Both the position numbers and the translations under genes were made by a program. A stretch of 64,000 nucleotides of DNA from Chlorokybus atmophyticus (taxonomy: Eukaryota; Streptophyta; Chlorokybophyceae; Chlorokybales; Chlorokybaceae), in contig RHPI01002048.1 in the NCBI GenBank assembly GCA_009103225.1, forward strand, positions 955,906-1,019,905, written 5' to 3'. Positions 12,483-24,475 of this stretch are shown piece by piece. Positions within the stretch are counted from its first letter, which is position 1. Every line of letters begins with the position of its first letter. The notes under the pieces are model-generated. The model was given only the letters and a program-made list of their open reading frames with translations, was not told the DNA's origin and searched no databases.

Positions 12483-14451
12483 ATGGAGGCGGCCAGGGCG
12501 ACAGGCAATGCTGCCGTGGCGCGGGGGGACTATGCGGCGGCCGCCGCCGCCTACAGGAGAGCGCTGGAGGAGGGCGTTGGTGCCAGTGGTGTGGATAAGG
12601 CCGCCCTGCACTCCAACTTGTCGCTGGCGCTGCTGAGACTCGGGCGGGCGGCGGAGGTGCGTGCGTGCATGCTGTTCAGTTGCTGTTGCTGGTGGAAGAA
12701 CGGAGATTGATGTTGTTACACCGGCGTTTATGACACTCGAGTTGGCCAGTTGTCAAGCCTGAGGAGCAGGTTTTGTGCCGCTTGGATACGTGGTATCTTA
12801 TGCCACTTTGCGCAGGCACTCGCACACGCAGAGAAATGCACCCAGCTTCGGCCAGACTGGAGTAAGGTGTGGGCTGATGCGTTGAGTACCTGGCTCACAG
12901 GCGTTACCAGTTCAATTATCGGTTTAACAGCTCGCATGCATGGCATTGCACTACAACATGCAGAAGGTGTATTCCAACAGGGCCACTTTCGCAAAGGGGA
13001 AGCGCAGTTTGCGCAGAAGGATTATCGCGCAGCAAAAGCTTCATATGAGCGAGCAGCGGCCTTGGTATGTGCCGTTTTGGCTTGCGGTAAAAGCCAACAT
13101 CAAGCGCTGCGAGTGCGTTTGCAACACAATAGGATTGCCTGCAGTCCCCTGAGGATGCGCACCTTCGCAAACGCGTCGCTGATGCCAATGAAGCCGTAAG
13201 AGGTTTCTTCTTCCGGCAGGTACATATCAACACTACTTTCACTTTCGTAACCATCAGAATGCTGGTTGACAGCTGGGGCACACAATATAACAACGGGATG
13301 TTGTCTGTTTCAGCTAGTTCCTGGCCGTGACTTCTGTCTCCAACCAGGCAACATCATCGAGCAGCAGGTAATGGCAGGTCCTTGCCATGACATGTACTTT
13401 CATGTGCAGGAAAAAGACATGTACATAAAGCTGCTCGCTGTGTATCCAATGCAAGAACAGGTGTTTGGTGCAGCCAAGCAAATGAAGAACTTTGTGTACT
13501 TGGTGGGCGATGCAGCGACTCGAGAATGCATTGTGGTGGATGCGGCATGGGATGCAAAGGGCATACAAAAAGTTGTAGAGAACAGTGGCATGAAGCTTGT
13601 CGGAGCTGTTGTTACCCATTACCACTTTGACCATACTGGAGGCCGCCCTCCACCACCCTTTGATGCGTTGGGGATCGTAGTGGACGGTGTGCGTGAGTTT
13701 GCTGCAGCGGGGTTGCCGGTACGCACATGTATGCTGCCTGTTTGCACATGTGTGCACATCAGTCGTGTGATGCGTGTGCGGTTTGTTCATGCGCTGCTCA
13801 CTGTGGTCGGTTGTGCTTGGTGATTGAAGTTATTTCATAACAGGTGTACATCCACACAGATGATGCCGAAACTGTCGTCAGAAATAATGGCGTGACACGT
13901 GCGCAAATGCGAGTTCAGCGGGATGGAAGTGAGCTCCGTGTTGGCAACATCACTCTCAGGTGCGGTGCCCTCTAGCGCGGTGGCTGTGATTATGTGTGAA
14001 ACTCAAGCATGTTGACGTTCTGCCTTGCAGATTCATACACACTCCAGGACACACACCAGGCAGCCAGTGCGTATACATTGCACCTCGGGCTGGAGCTGAT
14101 ACCGGGCTGCTGCTGAGCGGGGACACCCTGTTTATCGGCAGTTGTGGGAGGTTGGATCTGCCTGACTGCAACCCGACAGCCATGTACATAAGCCTGCAGG
14201 AAAAGCTGGCAATACTTCCTGACGACACCGTTGTCTACCCAGGTGTGTGGTGGCGTGCATGGCGGCAGTGTTTTCATCACCTTGCATCTATCGTTGTGTT
14301 GTCGTCGGCGGTATGTGTTGACTCTGACGCAGTCGTTATCAAAATAGGACACGACTATGGCGGCAGCAGTACAACGATCAGAAAGGAGCGAGAGCGGGGG
14401 TACTTGAAACCTGTTTCCAAGACACAGTGGCAAGCAATGCACAAGCTATGA
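12483..14451 (+). CDS. TPR domain fused to a metallo-beta-lactamase-fold hydrolase
   Basis: Nine exons keep frame: 12483-12656, 12816-12861, 12964-13064, 13145-13195, 13314-13367, 13410-13718, 13844-13959, 14031-14242 and 14348-14451, giving 388 residues. Residues 1-120 are TPR helices ([40 protein letters not shown]). From about residue 143 a metallo-beta-lactamase fold follows: [10 protein letters not shown] gives the metal-binding HxHxDH at residues 212-217, [11 protein letters not shown] supplies the next His, [16 protein letters not shown] the bridging Asp, and YPGHDYGG the last His. This pattern belongs to the glyoxalase II-like/MBL hydrolase group. The substrate is not readable from sequence, though a thioester or a persulfide is typical of the family. 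The exon joining the two halves (13314-13367) fits both phases, so one fused protein is the better reading. Two adjacent genes are the alternative. Confidence 0.85.
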
Positions 14452-16059
14452 CCCCCCCCGCCCCACACACGCAAGCACGCACGCGCACCCACCCTTGCGC
14501 GCGCAATGAAAGGTCAGGCCTCCGCCAGTTCTGGCTGCATGGGCCACATACGACAACCGGACTAGTGACGGGATTTGAACTTGCACTAAAGCGAAAAGAC
14601 ATCACAGGATTGTTCTGTACATAGTTGTAACAACATCGCAAAACCTGCCATCTGAGGCAGTTTGCGTTGTGGCGCCTTTGTGCCAGTGGTAGTCAGCGGG
14701 TGGTTGATAGTTTGTACATGTGCGTGCGTGCATGGCTGTCAGTCTGGAGCTAGCGCGGTGTTCTGCCTGCCCCACATGTTGGGTCCTGCGCAATATTACA
14801 CTATCGACATGCTAATGGTTTAGCAACTCTGCGGTTGGTTACGCTAAGGTACAACTCGCACCACTGCGAGTGTACCCTTAGTATGTCAACCCACATGATG
14901 TGTTATATCCCGTGCACATTGTGTGTACACTGCAACATGTGTCGCGAGGCGCCATTACCTGGCCAGATCAATGTGCCAGACTACTCCAACCCAAGCTCTA
15001 ATGACAAGCTCATAGCTGAAGAGTGCAAAAGCATAAAGTAGCAAGGGGCTGGCTAGTGCTCTCAAAGAGGTCAATTGCGCAACAAAGCTGGTGCCTTTGC
15101 AGTGCATCTACACAGAGCATGAGCACAAGCCCTTGGACGTTGCCGTGCCTTCAGAAACTGTCCTCCTATCAGCTGTGAAGAAGAAACCTCCTTTGTGCGA
15201 GGGAGGGTGCTCCTGCCAGAAACTGTGTCAAATCTTCTATGGATGAGAATTGAATTTGACATCCAGTATATCCAGGACGGGTCTAGCGCAATAAGGCGGG
15301 GTTTGCCATGACAGGTCGGCGGCGGCGGTGGCGGCAGCGGCGGACGAGGAGAAGGAGCAACCCTCTGTGAATACTAACTGGCAACATGCTGAGCGCAACC
15401 GTCACATCAACACGACCGGCGGTGCTGAGGCTTCGCAAAGAGGAGTACTCTTCTGTCACATCGACAGCAACGCGTGCAAGCTGTAGGCGTTGTTCATTGC
15501 GCAATGTTAAAGAGCTCGCAGCAATCATCATCAGCAGCAGCATTCACAAGCGGACTTACCATGCAGCCCTGCGTGTCAATTGTTTGTCGCAACACGCAGC
15601 TGGCGTGGGCCACGCTGGCTAGGTGCTTGCGCTTACAGTGCTTGGCTTTGCTGCGCATGAGGATGATCTCTCTGAACGTGAGCGGTTAAAGCTTATGACC
15701 AATGAGCAAGGTGGTTGATAGCAAAGGCAGTCAAAGCGCTACTAAAGTCTGCCCACTGGGGTTGACAGCGCGCTCGTTCGACGACTACGGTAGTTGAGTT
15801 GAGTGCGCAGCCATGACCGACGCCAACGTTTGCCTCTGAGCCAGCTAGTGAGGCGAGCCCGCTTACACTCCGGCGAGTGCATCCAATGGCAGTTGATGGC
15901 GGCAGCAGCAGCTACAGGTCAGCATGAACCAACATGATCAATCTGGACTGTTGCTGTAAGCAGTGCGTCTCAACCAGTTCTTCACTGCGTGGCATGTCGC
16001 CGATGATTGACCTTGTGTTGGTATGACCATAAACACCTGGTTGCGTGTTTCTCTTTTTG
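14452..16059. other. Intergenic region with a possible unrecognised gene
   Basis: Just after the hydrolase stop is a CA/CG-rich tract (14453-14510). Around 14970-15040 and 15116-15486 there are plus-strand frames with coding-like composition, for example ETSFVRGRVLLPETVSNLLW around 15185-15245 and an exon-like stretch from about 15325 (after GACAG) to a TAG near 15486. They do not join convincingly and match no family I recognise. The remainder up to 16059 holds nothing I can support and should include the promoter of the beta-helix gene. Confidence 0.35.
15116..15486 (+). CDS. Candidate exons of an unrecognised gene
   Basis: Two plus-strand segments look coding. One, 15116-15290, carries frame content such as SCEEETSFVRGRVLLPETVS and WMRIEFDIQYIQDGSS. 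The other, about 15325-15486, starts after a GACAG acceptor with Ala/Glu-rich residues and ends in VLFCHIDSNACKL before a TAG. The gap between them is only about 30 bases, too short for an intron here, so at least one boundary is wrong or the locus is decayed. No family is recognised. Confidence 0.25.
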
Positions 16060-16571
16060 ATGTGTGTCTGCAACAGGTGGTGGTGCGTGGTGTTGTGTTT
16101 GTTTGCTTCCATCGCAAGCAGCAGTTGCCATCAGCAATCGCTGCAGGACTTGATCGACGCTGCCATACAGAGCAAAGCCACGCGCGTGGTCATACCGCCA
16201 GGGGAGTATGCTGTCCAGGCGGATCTTGCCAAGGAAGCCCACGTGGTTGTGAGCAATGCCCATGACTTGGAGATCGTGGCTTACGGCGTCAACTTGACTT
16301 GCATCAACCAAACGCGTGCGATCGAGTTTGCACAGTAAGGCCTGGGCTTGCTGTGCAAACTCTTACAGCTTTGTGTCACTGATTGGTCATTGGTGTGATC
16401 AAGCTGGACCAGGCCGCAGCTGTTGTGAGTGCATGCTTGCCTTGCATGCTGTACATGCCATGCGGTGTATCAAGGCGCATGCAAACACCATGCACAAGTG
16501 CGAACAGCATGCAACATGCGGGCAATCATTGTCATTCAGTCGTTCACCACCGGGCTAGCCTATTCTATCTT

Positions 16572-16603
<32 letters not shown>

Positions 16604-19222
16604 ACTACCACTACCCCTTTAGAGATGCAAGCATGCATATAGTCCGCAAGTTACCTTCTTTGCAAACGCAGTGTGGTAAGAACTGCACATAGTATATAGG
16701 TGAGTATAAGGCTCTGCAGACCATGCACGTACTTCATTGTGACGGCCAGGTGTGGGTCAGCTTTTGTGGCATGCAGGTGCAGCAACGTTGTGGTGAGAGG
16801 GCTTACGCTAGACTACGCGCCTTCCGCCCTGCCTTTCACTCAAGGTGTGAACAGCTGCGTCATGTCCATGCATGGCGATGTTGTAGATCATGGGCCTCGG
16901 TCTCAATTTGTTGTTGACGAGTGTGATGCAGTCTCTGCAGCTGGCACATCAGGCTGTTGATCCCAAGCTAATGCCGTGTATATTTTGCGGCACGCACCGA
17001 CTATTGAATTGTAATGCTGATTGCATTCTGCTTAGGCACGGTTGCGACGGTAAGCAGGGACAGAAGCTATGTCGATGTGGAATTGCGCAACGGGTATCGC
17101 AAGACCGCCGACTTCCAGCGTATCGTGATTGTCAATCCGCGCACGCTGCAGACTCAGTATGGGTCTCCATACACGTGAGTTATGTCACAGTTGCTGTTCC
17201 AATCCACTAACATCTTGACACGCCCTTCAGACTTTGATGTCAGCATGCTTGGATTGCTCTAGACTTGAGATAAGTCTGACTGAGCACACACAGATTGGTG
17301 TTGAACGTGTGACAGGTGGGATTCATGGACGGAGGCTTTGCCCGATGGGAACTTGCGTGTTCACATGAAGGACATCGGGCTGACAGCTGTTGTTGGTAGC
17401 TACATTGCCTTCATTTCGTATGATGGCAGTGCCTTCGGTTCTCCGCACGCCATCAGTGTTTTTCAGGTAGCCCTTTGTCTACTGCGCGCTTGCATAAGAT
17501 GCCAGGGTGCCTGCACACGCGTGTGACACAGCATAGCACATTCATGCAGTGTGCAGGCGGAATGCAGTTTGAAGATGTCACCATCTACACAGCGCCCGGT
17601 GCCGCCTTTGTGGAGTCAGCTGGGCCTGGTGGCACGATCATCAGGCGCATGCAGATTGTGCCAGGACCAATGCTGCCTGGCGCAACAGTGCCGCGCTTGT
17701 TGTCGGCTGTGTGGGACGGATTGCTCCACATCTATACGCGTGTTGGCCCCACCGTTGAAGACAGCGTGATAGAGCGTTGCGGGGACGACACCTGGAGCGT
17801 TGCTTCGCTGGACCTGGTTGTGCTGGCAGTCACAGGGTGAGTTAAACAACGCCAAGAAGTAAGCTGGTGGTTGTACACACAACTTGGAACTCTGATCACG
17901 CCAATTCAATATGCAGTGTATGGCTTGTGCAGACAATCAGCGGACCGATTGGAATCTGGCGCGGCTTCAATGGTGATTGCCGCCCGCGACGTGACTGTCA
18001 ACTTGACAGTAGGAGATACTTTAACATTAGGGTTGGGACAGCCAGCTGCCAGCATAACGGCTATTGATGTTGTCCCCCTTGATGAGGCTGGAGTCAGCGG
18101 CACAGTGCTCGACCGCCTTGCCAATGTGCAGGTGTATGACTTCTGGAACCTGTACACAGAACATGGAGTGTTTGTTGTAGAGGTTACAAGCAGCGCAGGC
18201 TTTCAGGTCGGGAGCTCTGTGTACTGCCCCGAAAGACAAGGCAACGGTTTTGTCTTCCGCAACAACCGCATCAACAACGTCGGTCGAGTCGTAGCCAAGG
18301 GTGGTGGTCGCATAGAAAACAATGTAATCAGAGTTGGAGACATCATAGGTGCCTCTGACAACATACCCGAAGGTGCCTTTGGTGGCTATCAGCTCTCTAT
18401 AGTAGGCAATACGCTGGTTGAGAGTCGCTGTGTTTATCACGCTCCTTACAGCATACAGGTGGGTAGAGGAAGTGATGCTTGGGCAAGCCTGATTGAAACC
18501 TCTGCAGAGGGGCAATGTCAGCAACAATAATCACTGCAGGCTGGGGCAATTTCTGTGACTGGCGTGATACGCGATATTGGTGGAGAAGCTTCTGTCGCAT
18601 GGGATTCAGTCGAGATCGCCCGCAACACCATCATTGACGCATGCGGCGTCAATATCGTTGTCATTGCAGCGCACAACGTCTCCATCCAGGACAACCACTT
18701 CGTGCGGGTATCACTGTAATGCAGGCGTCCAGCATTGTTCTCAGTCGCTGCTTTCTCGTAGACACTAATCAAGCAGTCTGTGCAGGCGCAGTATGCTGTG
18801 CCAGACGCAACTGGCTTGGATTTCAATATCAGTCAGACGTCTGTCGTTTACATGGCGCAAAGCGACAATGTTACCTTGAGCAATAACATCATCGTTGATG
18901 CCTTGGGTCCTTACGGCTCTGCGCTTGTAGTCCTTAGCAATGACACTGGTAAGCTCAGCATTGCCAACATGCACTCGCTGCTGGGACCTGCACCAATGCT
19001 GAACTTGGTACTCTGCCAATGTCTTGACGTGCAGACGTTGCCAATGCAAACGAAGGTGTCCGCATTGCGCGGCTGGAGTTGAGTGTGCCTGCCACCAGCC
19101 CGATCGCCAGTCCAGACGCCAATGAGACAGCCAGAACCAGTACAAACTTCAGCCTGCGAGCCCAAAGCGACCTTACCGTACTGTTTTGGTGCTTAATCCT
19201 GCTCACCGGCCTTGCTCTGTGA
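16060..19222 (+). CDS. Secreted right-handed beta-helix protein with GPI-anchor-like tail
   Basis: Nine exons keep frame: 16060-16334, 16777-16844, 17036-17174, 17316-17466, 17550-17836, 17933-18458, 18540-18707, 18786-18948 and 19035-19222, giving 654 residues. The protein starts with a hydrophobic signal peptide (MCVCNRWWCVVLCLFASIAS). It continues with a pectate-lyase-like parallel beta-helix: IPPGEYAV, the diagnostic VRGLTLDYAPSALPFTQG, CAGGMQFEDVTIY, and rungs rich in Asn such as FVFRNNRINN, IENNVIRVG and SIQDNHFV. The C-terminus ends in a Thr/Ser/Pro stretch followed by a hydrophobic tail (LTVLFWCLILLTGLAL) with no charged end, typical of a GPI-anchor signal. Family members act on polysaccharides or bind the cell surface. 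No catalytic residues were identified, so the activity is unknown. Confidence 0.85.
16573..16604 (+). repeat. (ACT)n trinucleotide microsatellite
   Basis: About ten ACT units lie in the first intron of the beta-helix gene, followed by the degenerate units AACTACCACTACC. Confidence 0.9.
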
Positions 19223-20720
19223 AAATGACTGCCGCTAGTAGATGTGTTCCTCGCACATTCTGTGACTTCTGCAGGCATCACGCACACTACAGTCTGTGTA
19301 TAAGCAACGTTCTGGATATTTGCAGTATATAACCAAATAAAGCCTCCGCTGCATGCAAGTAGCTCATTGGACAAAGTTGCATCTTCTGCCCCTGGCAGCA
19401 TCCTTTGCTACGGGTCTCCTGCCTTATTGTGGATATGTTGCAGTGCACGCGACCACACTGCAAGCATGTGGCCATGAATTGCGGGTGGGGACCAGTGCAA
19501 GGGGCAAAGCCCTCTCAACAGCTCTAGGAGTTATGTGTTGCCATAAATGGTGCCAACCGGTGACATAGCTATTGTCTGGTGGCTGCAATGTGGGTTATAA
19601 CAACTTCACAGTGGCGGTGGCATGCGCACTGGGAAGCGCGTTGTCAGCAAAACATTTATAGATGCTGTGTGCGACTGGTGCTGAACGTTTACATAGCCAT
19701 GTTCATGCAGACATGCTCGGTGCCGCACATATTAAGCAATAAGCTCCCGGGTGTTGCAGCAAAACACAGCTTTATGCAGCCTCAGCATGCAGCACATCGG
19801 CTAGCACATTGAGTTGAAGCAGCCAAGAGGTCAACCATTCGGCAAGCATGGCATGTACATGCCCCTCAATACTACGACATCCACTCACTATTACCTCACG
19901 CAGCCGACCTGTCTGTTTTTGATGCACAGGGCACACGGCTCTGCGCAAAGCAGCTACAAGGCGGCGGCAGGCACCTGCTGCCTAAAGATTCCGCTGAGCG
20001 CCCCTCACCTCGTTGACCCGCCGCCGCATGTCACCGACTTGAAGCTAGGGCACAGTAACTCACACGGCAAGGGTAGCTTAGCTTGCAAATAGATTCAGCT
20101 GAAGCTGCTTGCATGCGAAGCTGCTGTCAGCTTGCCAGTGTGAGGGCTTGCCGGTGGCGACTTGGAGGCGGTGGCGGAGAAGGCGGCGGCGGTAAATGTG
20201 GCGAACGCTGGTTGTCATAGTTAATGAGGTGGTGAGGCGCTTTTGTAAAAGCTGCGTGTGTCGCTCGTTGAGGGCAGGTGAATAACAGGGTGGGCTCGTC
20301 GTAACTGACGCGCCATGCAATCTGAGGCTCCGTAGCTAGAGTGCATGCACTGGCACTGATGTGCAAGCAATGAGCAGCAGGCTGCCGTTGAACAACGAGT
20401 GGCCTCAGTAGGGAGTTGCACGCTGTTATGCTGGTTAGGTTCAAGTACATTGCAACATGCATTGTACTAGTTCAACTAGTGAATTGTGTCGTAGTGCGGT
20501 CAGCAAGCCTTGTGTTAGCAATACTGTTTGTTTCAGCATGCTGTGCAAGCAGAGAAGATTAATAGACTAGACTATCACCAGTACATTCTGTGGTTAACAA
20601 AAGTTTTGTGTGTTGACCCTGTTGTCCTTCATTCGGCATGGTGGCAAATCCGTTGACTAAAGGTGTCATCGCCGCAGGTTTATGGTGTACTGCAGCGCAT
20701 AGTGATGTTGCTCTTCTGTA
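19223..20720. other. Intergenic region, nothing recognised
   Basis: This is the 1.5-kb stretch between the beta-helix gene and the HECT gene. It contains short open frames on both strands without family similarity or convincing splice pairs. It should include the 3' UTR of the former and the promoter of the latter. Confidence 0.45.
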
Positions 20721-23700
20721 ATGCCGAGCTGGGTGTTGGAGCTGTTTCAGTCCATGTCAGGCTGCCTGCTGGCGCTGTTGCAGCGAAAAAAGAAGAAACG
20801 TAACTCCCCTTCAACGTCTCCTTCCCATGAGCTGGAACAACGTTTGGACTTGCTCGCTCAAGGAGATAAACGGCAGCAGCGATGCCGGCAGCAGAGAAGA
20901 CGGACATCACAGTTGGAACAGCTTGCAAGAGAGGACGACAGGCGCCGTCGGCAGCTGCGGCAGCGTGCAGAGCAGCTTTGGATGCGCCACCTGTTGACAC
21001 GCTGCTTTCTTGCCTGGCGCCAGACCAAACCATCAACTCACAGCGTGCTTGCCAGCGACGACTCAGTGTCTTCACCGCACTTTGGATTCAGCGAAACAGA
21101 CGCCAGCTTCCAACAAGACAACGGGGCATCGCATGTGCTTGTAGAGGAAGCTGTCGACTGGGAGCCACGGGTTGAGCATGCTGAGTCGCCTGCATCACAG
21201 CATAGCAGCCCTATCACAACTGTCGCCACTGAGGTGACGGTGCAAGTTGTTGCTCCATGGCTGACATGACGTTATGCTTATTATGCTTGCTTGTGTTGGT
21301 CATACACAACGGCAAAAACTAGTGTAGTGCTTACAACTTCAGCCGCAAACGCGCTGCGCTGACTGCAGCATGAAAATGCAACCCCACCGTGTAAGATGGG
21401 CAGTTTCATGGCTGGAGTGTCAGCAGGTGACACCTTTTGGTGGCTGTTCGGAGTCGAACGCACTGGCCCAAGTTATGGCGGTTGTTAGACAAATGCGGCA
21501 AAGCAAAATGCGTAGCCGCGTGCGAACACGAGGGCGAGAACGAGTCATGCATAGGGATCAACTAGTTCCACAAATGCTAGCGTTCTTCCAGAAACTCAAA
21601 GGTATGTCCTTGGCACTGCCAACCGGCATCATCCTCATAACACGTTAGCCACTGCTGAATAGTACTTCTAACGTGATAAGCATGGCAGGGTCTGCGACAT
21701 TCCACTCTTTATGCAGTGGTTATCTTGCAGCAGTGTCAAGTACTGACGTGACCTTATGCCTTGGTGCAGGCGACGATTTGCTGCAAACTGATGCATTCTG
21801 TTTCGCAAACGAGGCTGCAAGTGACCTTGGTGGCGTGTAAGCATCTGTTGCTCTTGGCTTACACGTGTATGCACGTGTTTATTGGGTGTTTATTGGGTGC
21901 ATAACCGTCACGCTCCGTGCGGATGCGTGCTTGCTCGACTAATTCAAGTACATTTGGTCATGGCTTTACTGATGCGTACTCATCAAACTTCGTCTGCTCA
22001 TGTCAGTGTCACGTAGGTCGGTAGAGCTGTTGACACAATTCATGATGAGCGCTCTGCACCCAGACACCGGCTTCATGTCTGCAAGTGACGAGTCAAGCGA
22101 GCTAGTTCTTCCAGCACGTGAAGGTAGGTGCTCAGTATGTCTCACACCGTACACAGCTTGTTGACAATGTGAGGCAACCAGTAAGGCGTCTGTTCTGAAG
22201 ATTCCATGAGCACCATAACCACAGGCTTCTGTGCAGAGCAGATGCGACCAAGTGGAGCGCTGTGCACTTCTTCTGCCTGGGAAAAATCATGGTGAAGTGT
22301 GTTGTAGAGCAGGTACGTAACTTACTAAGTTACGTGGATGCTACAACCAATACTTCAGGATGCAGTGGCATGCCATATTTCTTATTGTTATCTTTAGTCA
22401 CCATAGCGACATCTAGTATAGTAGCAGTGGTAGTTACAGGTCGTTGTGTGAATGGCAATAGTGTGACGTCACACTATTGCCACTCAGCCACCCACAGAAT
22501 CATGAGATGGGGTGGCAAGACTAGACTCGGCGACAGAATCGTGTCACGCTGGCAGCCATTGCTACCCATACTTGTATGCAGGTTCCAATACCTCGGGTCT
22601 TGGCGCCGTCCTTTTTCAAGTACCTTGTCGACGAGAGTATAACCATAGGTACCAAGCTACTTCGAACCCTACGTCGGCCCCTCTCGCCCTCCTCACACCA
22701 CAGCAACAACAGACCTGTGTGCTTGCACGTATTGCAGCATATATGAATATTCTCGCTTTTTAACAGTTTTTGCGGCACAGACGACCTTTGCACCTACGAT
22801 CGCGTCAAGGGACAATCGTGCAGGTGTGTTTTATCAGCTACCCAAGAGGTAATGCCTCGGTGTATTCGCTTATAAATCCTGGACTTGGATGTTTTGCTTC
22901 GCAAGCGGTATGTCGACATGATTTGCAAGTCCCAATACGCTACATGTCTCCGGGATACAGGAGCTTGAAGCGATGCAATTGGTGTTTGAAGGCAACTGGG
23001 GGCATCCACAAGGTACAGTCGCCGTCACTATGGATAATAGGGAGGCGTTTGTGGTGGCGTATACCATGCAGGAGCTTGTTGGCAGGTGCAATTGCTGCTT
23101 CTCGCAACATGGTTTCGTTGACTCGCACAGCATGCTCATGTGAGCATGCCGCTAACACTGATTGTCACGTCTGGCACTGACGGTGCTGACTGTCAGCCGT
23201 CGACCTCATCTGGAAGCAATGAAACGAGGGATGAGAGAGTTGCCTGCTCTTTTTGAAGCGCTCAGTGCACTCTCTGCTGTGGAGCTTCAGGCAAGTTTTA
23301 AGAAGTCCTTGACCTCTAACAGTCAAGTCCTTTGCGTTGTCACCATAAGTGCTAGACACATGTAAACATTGCAAAATGGTTGCTGCTCAACATGTGGAAT
23401 GCAGGAGTGCCTTTGTGGCGCTGGCTACATTGAAGCGTCAAAGCTGTTGCACAGCATGCACTTTGTCTCGGAGCTCCCCCTAGGAACATTGCAACAATTC
23501 ACAGCAGTAATGTCGTGCTCGTCTCTCCAAACTACCTGTTGTCGCATTTTATATGGTCTCCTAACAAGTTCACAGATGGTGCGCACAGAGTGGAGTCAAA
23601 AGGAGCTCAAGGAATTCTTGCAATTCACAACAGGGCTTTGCGCCGTGCCCATCCATGGATTGTGCAACCCTCAGGTATAAGTTGTACCGCTGGTGACTCA

Positions 23701-24137
23701 CATTACGGACACCAGCTACAATAACAACAACCTACCAAGTGGCTCCCTTGCCTCTGGCACACACGAGGCACCCTTTTGCTATCACTGTGTGCCCGACCTT
23801 GGTGTCTAACAGGCCACAGCTGACAATCGCATCAAGGTGATGGGCTGCGGTGCCTGCAGTGCGCGCACGTATCGCAGCAACGACAGCAGCAGTGAGCCTA
23901 AGACTGTCATCTGCAAGCACCTGCCAACAGCAAGCACCTGCTTGTGGATACTACGGCTTCCATACTGCGCAAGTCTACAGGCAAGCAGTTAACAGCCATG
24001 CCCTGCGCATCCCAAGTCCACATGCACCAATTCGCTTACTAGGGATGTCAATGGACGTACCGTATCTTTGACAGGAACTCAAACAGCGGTTTCAGATTGC
24101 TTTCTCGTGGGCATTGCAATCCTTGGGGGATCTGTGA
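20721..24137 (+). CDS. HECT-domain E3 ubiquitin ligase with coiled-coil N-terminus
   Basis: Exons with consistent phase are about 21369-21601, 21770-21836, 22017-22123, 22239-22312, 22582-22648, 22781-22823, 22930-23085, 23197-23290, 23405-23506, 23576-23665, 23768-23836, 23893-23980 and 24075-24137. They spell a HECT domain in order: RVMHRDQLVPQMLAFF; a degenerate GLDxGG element, NEAASDLGGVSVELLTQF; FFCLGKIMVKCVVEQ; LAPSFFKYLVDESIT; FLQFTTG; and the catalytic-Cys motif LPTASTCLWILRLPY, then a short C-terminal helix. HECT ligases take ubiquitin on that Cys from an E2 and pass it to substrates. The N-terminal open frame 20721-21233 (Arg/Gln coiled coil) probably belongs to the same protein, but its junction to 21369 is unresolved. 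The 23665/23768 junction is also uncertain. Two introns are GC-AG (after 23290 and 23980). Confidence 0.8.
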
Positions 24138-24475
24138 TCGAGCACTGCATAGAGGTTGTCAGGCAAATGGTTCAAGGTACAGCCTGGTTGATTAGTCTCC
24201 TTCACTGGTTTTGGTGGTGGTCTTAATTGTAACCATAGCATTCACCAAACATTACGTCACTGATGGTTGTGGCTAAGGAATGCTGGAAAGGCACGACGCG
24301 GGTGCGACACTTCTGTCATTTGTCTTGACAAGCTCTTGTGACCACTTGGACTATGTTGGTTGCATTTGCATGTTACGCAGTGCAATGACCAACGAAACAC
24401 ATGTTGTTATGGAAGTCGCTACCAAATCAGGCTCAGCATATACGACCCTCCACGCGTGATTATTGAGATGAGCAG
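24138..24475. other. 3' flank of the HECT gene
   Basis: No exon is recognised. The interval should contain the HECT 3' UTR and, if the minus-strand repeat-peptide gene is real, its 3' UTR too. Confidence 0.5.

Noticed and set aside
14560-14600. GGGATTTGAACTTGCAC, reminiscent of a tRNA T-arm on the minus strand
   Set aside because: No acceptor stem, D-arm or anticodon arm can be folded around it.
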